A DNA stretch of 5,249 bases. Origin: Saprospiraceae bacterium. Lineage in GTDB: Bacteria; Bacteroidota; Bacteroidia; Chitinophagales; Saprospiraceae. Made by a program: the position numbers and the translations under genes. Below, piece by piece: positions 1-5,249 of the stretch. The stretch is taken from NCBI GenBank assembly GCA_020852155.1, contig JADZBJ010000110.1:1-5249 (forward strand). The letters are read 5' to 3'. How positions within the stretch are numbered: position 1 is the stretch's first letter; each line of letters opens with the position of its first letter. Below the pieces are notes generated by a model, which worked only from the letters and a program-made list of their open reading frames with translations, was not told where the DNA came from and ran no database searches.

Positions 1-1
1 A

Positions 2-3000
2 AAGCCTTCAAGTCCGGGCGTTGTCATGATGAATTTTGTGTTGGGCGACACCCTGACCCTCGATAAACGCTACGATATTTCCATTGAATCAGTCGGGCCA
101 TACTGGCTGAAAAAGCAGCGCATTCAGTACTGGCAGAATATTGACTTTCACTACGAAGATTATCAATTAGACGCCGCAACGTATACGTTCAAATCCCTGA
201 AAGCAAAATATGAACAGGATGAACCCGTGCGGCTGTCCATTCAGGCAACGGATGCCAACGGCCAGCCACTGCCCGACGTGCAATACAAGTTGGTACTGCT
301 CACCAAATTCATCCATCGCTTTGATGCCGATTCGGTAGCCATCGCTGATACGCTTTGGCGGCATCAGGAGATGTTGCCCGGCGACGAAGATTATGTGATC
401 ACGGTACCTGACAGCATCTGGCCCAGGGCCAAACTGGATGTACAGGCCAAAGTGTGGTTTACGACAACATCCGGCGAATTGCAGGAGCGATCTGCGACAT
501 TTACCTACGGCGATTACCCGCAAAAAGTAGCAATTACCGTTGAAAAAGGCCGGATATTCTTCAAAAAAACGCCACAAGCCAAAGACCTGCCGGATAGCCT
601 GCGGATTTCAGTACACCTGTCAACTGGCAAAAAAAACGAGTGGAAAGCAACATTACCCTTCTCCATACCTGTGCAATCCGAAGCGACATCGCATTACGTA
701 TATTGGGGCAAGGAAGACCACCTGAACTATGCCAGCCTTGGCTTGGGATCGGTGCCGCATGGCGTTAGTATTCAATGCGCGCGGTCAGGCGATTCTGTCC
801 TGTTTCGCGTATTCAACCCGCATCGGCTGAATGTGCACTGGCAGGTCAACAAAGCCGAACAATACATCGCAGAAGGCGCGCAAGCAGACAGCACCTGGGT
901 TATGACCTACACCGATCGTCAGGGCGAAGATTATACGCTTGGGTTGTTGTTCACCTGGGCCGGAAACCCTCAAAGCGTCACTAAAAAATGCGTCTTTATC
1001 CAGGACAACCTGACCATCAAGGTCACACAACCCGAACAGGTTCAGCCCGGCTCAGTCATGGATGTGCAAATTCAAACAATAGATAAGGACAAACAACCTG
1101 TAGGCCAGGTCAACCTGACAGCCGGTGCATACAATGCGCAATTCGGGGATAACAACAAACCTTATCGCGCACCCAAGTTAGCCTACAAGCCCTCTGAACA
1201 GCCACGTCATTACTATGACCTGAAAACAAGTGATTTTAATAAAAGGGCATGGCGTACACCCATGTCGCGCGAGTGGTACAAACGTCTGAGACTTGACCAG
1301 CATTTATACTACCGATTGAGATATGCCTTGCCTGAAAAAAAAGCCAACGGAAAACCTATCCGGTTTGGACTCTGGACAGAGGTGTTGCCCCTGACTGGCG
1401 AAGGCGCCGCGCTTCAACCGGATGCTATTCAAGACCGAAATTTGATGGACAGCACGACGCGCCAGTTTTTAAATCAGGCTTATAGCATGGATCAAGCGCC
1501 GCAATTTGCGCTGTGGATATTCCGAAATGGCCGCGAAGAACCGATTGACCTGCTTTATGTCAACAACGACCTGGTGTATTGCGCCGCCAATACCGACGCT
1601 CCGCCGTACAGTTTTTATCATCGTTTGTATGGAAATAACATCATGGCCCGAACGCGAAACGGGCTATACACGATTTACAATATCTATGGGGTTAATACCA
1701 ACGAGAAAATAGAAATAGCCCTGCATTTGCCCGATACGATGCCGGTTGATTGTAAAAGTTGCCCCATTATGCTGGATAGCAGCAACACCAACTCGACTGT
1801 TTCTTTTCAATTCGTTCAAATGCCGGATACCTTAAATAATAGCGAAAAGCAAATGCTCCGGGAGCGCATGCTTATTGTCAATAATCCGCACCCTTTGCCA
1901 TCCTATGTTTGGGAGAATGCATACTCCATTCACCAGCTAAAGAGCAGCCAATATAGCGATCAAATTGTAGGGCCATTCAGCCGTGCTGCAACGATAAAAC
2001 AATATCAGGTTGGCGGTTTCAATACAGCATTTCAACTGGAACAAAACGGAGGATTCCGATATGTCGTCAGCCGGAATCGGGAACGACTATACGAAACCCG
2101 ATGGCCGTGGAATAACGTGCGGCTACCACTCAGCAACAACAAACCCAAACCGGGTTGGGCAGCACTGGGCGGACAGCATATTCGGGCAAAAACACCCATA
2201 AAACCCGCACTCTATTTCAATTGGAACAGTCAAAAAGCCCCAGGGAAAGGAAGTTTGTCGTGGAAAATATCATCACCATCCCCAACGATCAGAGCGATTA
2301 GCTTCCAGCAAAAAGGGCGTATAAATTTGATAAGCCCCGATACTAAATCCATACACGGCATTGAACCCGGACAATGCACCCTGCGATTTTATACCGCAAC
2401 CGACAGCATCGCCGATTATACCTTTTGGGTAAAGGGTGACACCCTGATTTACAAAAATTTCAGTGCATTGTCGTTTCGACAGGTATTACCCGCAGAACGG
2501 GCTGACAGCGTAAACAAACCGAACACTATTCGAATAGACCCTGCAAACTACTCCCAAAATAGCAGCAATTTTTACTACTATCACTATGATGGTGATGGGG
2601 TGGATTTTGGTAAAACCATACTGACTGGCACAATAACCGATTCTCCTGGCGAAGGACTTATCGGCGCTAGTGTAAAAGTGAGCAGAAATAATGTTTTAAT
2701 CGGAGGTCTTGTCACAGATATAGATGGACAGTTCAGGATGAATATTAGTCCGGGTTATTACGATGTAGAAGTTCATTACACCGGCTATGCCAGTGTCCGG
2801 ATGACAAATGTTCATGTTCTGGAAGGCAAATTAAACATCGTAGATATTATGCTCTCGGACGCTACAGTACTGAATGAGGTTTTTATTACTGCCTACAAAA
2901 TACCCCTCATCGAACAAGATCGAACTGAATCCGGGCAAACACTCACCAGCGATGAAATTCAAAACCTGCCTACCCGCAATACGGCGGCCATCGTTGCCAC

Positions 3001-5041
3001 CACTACCGGCGTCACTGATGATATCCAGGTGAAAGGCAGCAGAGCGAACAGTACTGATTATTATATTGACGGGGTACAGGTCAGTAGCGAATTGACCGGG
3101 CTCGAAGCACTCGATCTGCGCACCGAATTTCGCGATCATGCCTGGTGGCAGCCCAACCTGATGACAGACGACCAGGGCCAAGCGCATTTCAGGGTAAAAG
3201 TCCCCGACGACATTACCGCCTGGAACACTTTCGTACTGGGCATGGATGCCCACGGCCGCGGCGGCGTGAACGAACGCAAATTGAAATCTTTTAAAATGCT
3301 CACAGCACAAGTGTTCGTGCCGCGTTTTGCCGTGGCAGGCGACCGCTTCGAACTGAGCGGACTATGTACCAACCTGCGCCGTGACTCCGTGCGGGTGCTG
3401 ACGGCTTTTCGCCAAAACGGAGAATTGCTTAAGGAAAATAACACGTCATTTGGCACGGGTTTGTCTGAATTTACAACAGTGCAAATTCCTGAAACCACGG
3501 ATTCCGTTTTGTTCAGTTATGAACTCCGCAGCACCGAGGGCAGCGACGGCGAAGAACGTAGCATCGGCGTTTTGCCGAAAGGCTTCATTCAAAAAGAAGG
3601 CGAATTTTTCCTTATTGACAAGGATACCACTTTTCAGTACCAGCCATTGCCCGGTGTTGATTCGGTGCTTGTCCAGATGTACAACGACCCGTTCAACATA
3701 ATCATCGAGGATATTAAATATTTGCGCAACTACCCCTACGGTTGCAACGAACAAACATCCAGCAGGCTCAAGGCATTGATTTTATTGAAAAAAATTGCAG
3801 CCCGACACAGCATCCTACACTGGAATGACGCAGACGAACAATCCGTGCGCCAATGCGTCGTCCGGCTACGCAACAACCAGAACGCCGACGGCAGTTGGGG
3901 CTGGTGGGGAGGCAACCAGCAGAATGCCTGGATGACGACTTATGTGTTGCGCGCATTGCATGAGGCCAAACTGGCAGGTTATCACACGGCTGACGCCCTC
4001 GATCGGGGCTTGACTTGGCTGCGGCACCAGTTGCCTGTACTGAATTACGATCAACAAATTGATGCCTTGATCGCCCTGCGCGAAATGAACGTCAACATGG
4101 ATTGCAACCCTTGGTTGAAGGACCTGAAAGCTAAAGGCGAAATATATGTAAAAGACAACCTGATGTTCCTGAAAATGAAACAGTTATGCGGCGACACCGT
4201 ATCGCGCGAGCAGGTGCTGTCATTTCTGAATTATCAGCCTTATGGCGGCATCATTTGCCTCTCTGGCAGCCGGCGGCATCACTACGACTATTGGTATCAC
4301 CGTGCTGAAATGAATACCCTCATGGTATTCGACATCGCCGAAAAAGCGGGCTGGGACGACATTACAGCCGGTATTCGAAAAGGATGGTTAAAAAATCGCT
4401 CGGTCAGGTATTATCGAAACACCATCGAAACCGCCATGATCCTGGAACGTATGGAACGAAGCGGCGATGTCCTGAATGAAATTAAAGAAACTCATTTAAA
4501 AATCGGTGGTCAGGATATTCGACCGGGTCAGCGCACCGTAATTCGTGTACGCCCCAACGAGCCATTACAGGTTGAAAAAAGCGACAGCAACATCTGGTTA
4601 GGTTCAATCTGGCAGGAGTTTTACAACCCCGACCCGGCGCCCAAGGCAGAACCGTTTGTCGTTAGTACCAAAATGCGCGACGCCAAAGGCCATGAGATCA
4701 CCCGGCTTAAGCGCGGCGAAGCGGCATACCTGGTCGTAACCGTCGAAACAAAAAGTACTTCGCAATATGTCATGATCGAAGCGCCCATTCCGGCAGGTTG
4801 TAGTTACGGGCCGAAAGTTCAAACCCAATATTGGTGGGGACTGGAAAGTCAGCGCGAGTACTTCCGCGACCGCGTGGCTATTTTTTGTGAAAATCTCTGG
4901 TCAGGAATACATGAATTCCAGATTGCCCTCGAGCCGCGTTTCAGTGGTACGTTCACCCTGAATCCGGCCCATGCCGAAGAGATGTATTTCCCGGACAAGA
5001 ACGGCAATAACAGCCTGAAAAAGGTGGAGATTGAGCGGTAA
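2..5041 (+). CDS. Alpha-2-macroglobulin family protein with inserted SusC-like carboxypeptidase-regulatory/plug module (5'-partial)
   Basis: Seen: one uninterrupted frame from the window edge to TAA at 5039-5041. Residues are numbered from Met at 26. Macroglobulin-like strands occur at about 51-93 (KAKYEQDEPVRLSIQATDANG). A bait-region-domain start is at 329-345 (VQPGS). A regulatory-like/plug module spans 866-1023. The A2M domain begins near 1033 (FRDHAWWQPNLMTDDQG, VPDDITAWNTF). The thioester YPYGCNEQ has Cys1240 and Gln1243, followed by an alpha/alpha-toroid (NADGSWGWWGG, NAWMTTYVLRAL). The C-terminal domain has YVMIEAPIPAG, RDRVAIF and AEEMYFPDKNG. Family knowledge: bacterial A2Ms are envelope-associated protease traps. 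Cleavage in the bait triggers conformational change, and the thioester covalently captures the attacker. Start choice: codons before 26 are open, no signal peptide follows Met26, and N-terminal domains are missing, so the gene almost certainly begins upstream. I am confident of the family. Protease trapping by this chimera is inferred. Confidence 0.93.
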   Translation, partial: KPSSPGVVMMNFVLGDTLTLDKRYDISIESVGPYWLKKQRIQYWQNIDFHYEDYQLDAATYTFKSLKAKYEQDEPVRLSIQATDANGQPLPDVQYKLVLLTKFIHRFDADSVAIADTLWRHQEMLPGDEDYVITVPDSIWPRAKLDVQAKVWFTTTSGELQERSATFTYGDYPQKVAITVEKGRIFFKKTPQAKDLPDSLRISVHLSTGKKNEWKATLPFSIPVQSEATSHYVYWGKEDHLNYASLGLGSVPHGVSIQCARSGDSVLFRVFNPHRLNVHWQVNKAEQYIAEGAQADSTWVMTYTDRQGEDYTLGLLFTWAGNPQSVTKKCVFIQDNLTIKVTQPEQVQPGSVMDVQIQTIDKDKQPVGQVNLTAGAYNAQFGDNNKPYRAPKLAYKPSEQPRHYYDLKTSDFNKRAWRTPMSREWYKRLRLDQHLYYRLRYALPEKKANGKPIRFGLWTEVLPLTGEGAALQPDAIQDRNLMDSTTRQFLNQAYSMDQAPQFALWIFRNGREEPIDLLYVNNDLVYCAANTDAPPYSFYHRLYGNNIMARTRNGLYTIYNIYGVNTNEKIEIALHLPDTMPVDCKSCPIMLDSSNTNSTVSFQFVQMPDTLNNSEKQMLRERMLIVNNPHPLPSYVWENAYSIHQLKSSQYSDQIVGPFSRAATIKQYQVGGFNTAFQLEQNGGFRYVVSRNRERLYETRWPWNNVRLPLSNNKPKPGWAALGGQHIRAKTPIKPALYFNWNSQKAPGKGSLSWKISSPSPTIRAISFQQKGRINLISPDTKSIHGIEPGQCTLRFYTATDSIADYTFWVKGDTLIYKNFSALSFRQVLPAERADSVNKPNTIRIDPANYSQNSSNFYYYHYDGDGVDFGKTILTGTITDSPGEGLIGASVKVSRNNVLIGGLVTDIDGQFRMNISPGYYDVEVHYTGYASVRMTNVHVLEGKLNIVDIMLSDATVLNEVFITAYKIPLIEQDRTESGQTLTSDEIQNLPTRNTAAIVATTTGVTDDIQVKGSRANSTDYYIDGVQVSSELTGLEALDLRTEFRDHAWWQPNLMTDDQGQAHFRVKVPDDITAWNTFVLGMDAHGRGGVNERKLKSFKMLTAQVFVPRFAVAGDRFELSGLCTNLRRDSVRVLTAFRQNGELLKENNTSFGTGLSEFTTVQIPETTDSVLFSYELRSTEGSDGEERSIGVLPKGFIQKEGEFFLIDKDTTFQYQPLPGVDSVLVQMYNDPFNIIIEDIKYLRNYPYGCNEQTSSRLKALILLKKIAARHSILHWNDADEQSVRQCVVRLRNNQNADGSWGWWGGNQQNAWMTTYVLRALHEAKLAGYHTADALDRGLTWLRHQLPVLNYDQQIDALIALREMNVNMDCNPWLKDLKAKGEIYVKDNLMFLKMKQLCGDTVSREQVLSFLNYQPYGGIICLSGSRRHHYDYWYHRAEMNTLMVFDIAEKAGWDDITAGIRKGWLKNRSVRYYRNTIETAMILERMERSGDVLNEIKETHLKIGGQDIRPGQRTVIRVRPNEPLQVEKSDSNIWLGSIWQEFYNPDPAPKAEPFVVSTKMRDAKGHEITRLKRGEAAYLVVTVETKSTSQYVMIEAPIPAGCSYGPKVQTQYWWGLESQREYFRDRVAIFCENLWSGIHEFQIALEPRFSGTFTLNPAHAEEMYFPDKNGNNSLKKVEIER
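2618..3091 (+). other. Domain insert: carboxypeptidase-regulatory-like domain, TonB-box-like motif and truncated TonB plug
   Basis: Residues 866-945 read as a carboxypeptidase-regulatory-like beta-sandwich: LTGTITD, GLIGASVKV, GGLVTDIDGQFRM, GYYDVEVHYTGY, then IVDIMLS. This is the N-terminal extension pattern of SusC/RagA receptors and other Bacteroidota surface proteins. It is followed by LNEVFITAY (949-957), similar to the DEVVVTGY-type TonB box. Next comes a plug-like stretch (about 965-1019: TLTSDEIQNLP, ATTTGV, IQVKGSRANSTDYYIDGVQV). A full plug is usually over 100 residues and leads into a 22-strand barrel. Here it stops after about 60 residues and the A2M domain starts about ten residues later. 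There is no barrel, so it cannot be a transport channel. The segment is in frame with no stop codon, so it is part of the protein and not a broken receptor gene. Confidence 0.82.
3122..3400 (+). other. A2M core domain (segment preceding the thioester domain)
   Basis: Residues 1033-1125 carry the best-conserved landmark of the superfamily apart from the thioester. An aromatic-rich entry (FRDHAWWQPNL) is followed by TDDQGQAHFRVKVPDDITAWNTFVLGMD. This matches the family pattern of F-E-x-x-W-x-P followed by a PD-x-[IL]-T-x-W block. The next strand (FVPRFAVAGDRFELSG) fits the usual P-x-F-x-x-x-GD element. This anchors the boundary of the insert immediately upstream. Confidence 0.85.
3731..4470 (+). 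other. Thioester domain (alpha/alpha toroid) with intact CNEQ motif
   Basis: The motif YPYGCNEQ is encoded at 3731-3754. Cys1240 (TGC 3743-3745) and Gln1243 (CAA 3752-3754) are the two residues that form the internal beta-cysteinyl-gamma-glutamyl thioester in A2M and complement proteins. Vertebrate A2M and C3 have CGEQ, and many bacterial members have CLEQ. Asn at the second position leaves the bond-forming residues unchanged. The following helical sequence contains a toroid-type repeat, QNADGSWGWWGG, then NAWMTTYVLRALHEAKLAG, which parallels the NTWLTAFVL segment of human A2M. The domain ends around MILERM (about residue 1480). Covalent capture chemistry is therefore plausible, though not demonstrated. 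Confidence 0.85.
4700..5038 (+). other. C-terminal macroglobulin domain
   Basis: Residues about 1559-1671 end the protein. The landmarks YVMIEAPIPAGCSYG, YFRDRVAIFCENLWSGIHEFQ and FTLNPAHAEEMYFPDKNG match the conserved C-terminus of bacterial A2Ms (a pattern like Y-V-x-x-x-D/A-P-x-P-A-G, D-R-V, and A-E-x-M-Y-x-P). The sequence runs to its natural end, so the 3' end of the gene is complete and not truncated. Confidence 0.8.
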
Positions 5042-5050
5042 GTGAGGGGG

Positions 5051-5087
5051 TGAATGAATGAATGCGTGAATGCGTGAATGAATGAGT
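5051..5087 (+). repeat. Short tandem array, TGAA tetramers and CGTGAATG octamers
   Basis: TGAA is repeated three times from 5051, ending in TG at 5064. Two exact copies of CGTGAATG follow at 5065-5072 and 5073-5080, then a degenerate AATGAGT. The array starts ten bases after the A2M stop codon and forms the outer left arm of the hairpin. Confidence 0.8.
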
Positions 5088-5104
5088 TTAGGTTACAAAA
5101 AATA

Positions 5105-5205
5105 TTGTCATCCTGAACGAAGTGAAGGATCTGCTACCCACGAAGCGGAAATAAGCACAACTGCTTGGCCAGATCCTTCACTTCGTTCAGGATGACAACT
5201 TTTTT
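5105..5205 (+). terminator. Probable rho-independent, likely bidirectional terminator
   Basis: The stop codon at 5041 is followed 63 bases later by a perfect 29-bp stem (5105-5133 with 5170-5198), then six T at 5200-5205. This is the stem-plus-U-run form of an intrinsic terminator for the A2M transcript. On the minus strand the same stem is followed by six T (complement of A5097-5102), so it could also stop transcripts arriving from the right. The stem is longer and less GC-rich than a dedicated terminator, so the role may be incidental to a repeat element. Confidence 0.55.
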
Positions 5206-5214
5206 ATAATTTAA

Positions 5215-5236
5215 ATTCACTCATTCACTCAATCAC
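5215..5236 (-). repeat. Short tandem array, ATTCACTC octamers, inverted relative to the left array
   Basis: Two exact ATTCACTC units lie at 5215-5222 and 5223-5230, followed by AATCAC. Read on the minus strand this is GAGTGAAT, a one-base variant of the left array's unit in rotated phase (GAATGAGT against GAATGCGT). The two arrays are thus inverted copies flanking the palindromic core. Confidence 0.75.
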
Positions 5237-5249
5237 CGCATCCTTCAGC

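Larger units (their letters stand above)
5051..5236. repeat. Nested inverted-repeat (long hairpin) element downstream of the A2M gene
   Basis: The core is a perfect 29-bp inverted repeat, 5105-5133 against 5170-5198, separated by 36 bases. Pairing continues outward with small interruptions: A5097-5102 with T5200-5205, 5093-5095 with 5207-5209, and 5074-5090 with 5212-5228 (15 of 17 Watson-Crick, one G-T wobble). It continues weakly to 5066/5236. The 36-base centre holds a smaller hairpin, AAGCA (5153-5157) with TGCTT (5162-5166). There is no coding potential. From memory, arms of the type GTCATCCTGAACGAAGTG occur as dispersed palindromes in many Bacteroidota and other bacterial genomes, so this is probably a non-autonomous interspersed repeat. 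Confidence 0.8.

Noticed and set aside
26..31. Tandem ATG codons as the true start of the A2M gene
   Set aside because: The frame stays open to the window edge (KPSSPGVV before the Met). No signal peptide or lipobox follows Met26, and the sequence begins inside macroglobulin-like domains. A weak GGGCG upstream does not outweigh this.
2585..2605. DGDGVD (about residues 855-860) as an EF-hand or dockerin-type calcium site
   Set aside because: It is a single short acidic run without the flanking helix or repeat pattern of those families. It is more likely a loop ahead of the regulatory-like domain.
2618..3091. A separate or pseudogenised TonB-dependent receptor gene
   Set aside because: The segment is in frame with the A2M sequence on both sides, without stop codons or its own start, and no barrel sequence follows. 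It is an internal domain.
2831..3754. Long open frames on the minus strand opposite the module, A2M and thioester regions
   Set aside because: They lie antisense to strongly conserved A2M sequence and show no recognisable domain or plausible composition. They are by-products of the GC-rich coding strand.
5051..5249. CRISPR array or small structured RNA gene
   Set aside because: Repeats are 4-8 bases, contiguous and without spacers. The long hairpin is explained by nested inverted repeats, and no promoter or known RNA motif is evident.

Overview
The window is almost filled by one very large plus-strand gene that is open from the left edge and stops at 5041. It is followed by about 200 bases of non-coding, strongly palindromic sequence. 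The gene encodes a bacterial alpha-2-macroglobulin (A2M) family protein. The visible part is about 1,680 residues and the true N-terminus lies outside the window.

The organism is most likely a member of the Bacteroidota. The main reason is the middle of the protein, which carries a segment resembling the N-terminus of SusC/RagA-type TonB-dependent receptors: a carboxypeptidase-regulatory-like beta-sandwich, a TonB-box-like LNEVFITAY, then part of a plug domain ending in YYIDGVQV. That arrangement is typical of this phylum. The downstream palindrome also resembles interspersed repeats I recall from Bacteroidota and other genomes. I cannot assign a genus.

Layout, with residues numbered from the Met codon at 26. 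Residues 1-328 are macroglobulin-like beta-sandwich sequence. Residues 329-390 look like the start of the bait-region domain (LTIKV...VQPGS). Residues 390-865 are a long, AT-richer stretch without a recognisable domain. Residues 866-1023 are the receptor-like module. Residues 1033-1125 are the conserved A2M domain. Residues 1236-1500 are the thioester/toroid domain with an intact Cys-Asn-Glu-Gln. Residues 1500-1671 are the C-terminal macroglobulin domains. The receptor-like module therefore sits where protease inhibitors of this family carry their bait, directly before the A2M domain.

Downstream, 5051-5236 is a nested inverted repeat. Two short tandem arrays in opposite orientation flank a perfect 29-bp inverted repeat. 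Almost all of it can fold into one long hairpin, with T-runs suited to terminating transcription on both strands. No RNA gene, CRISPR array, transposase or complete second gene is visible.
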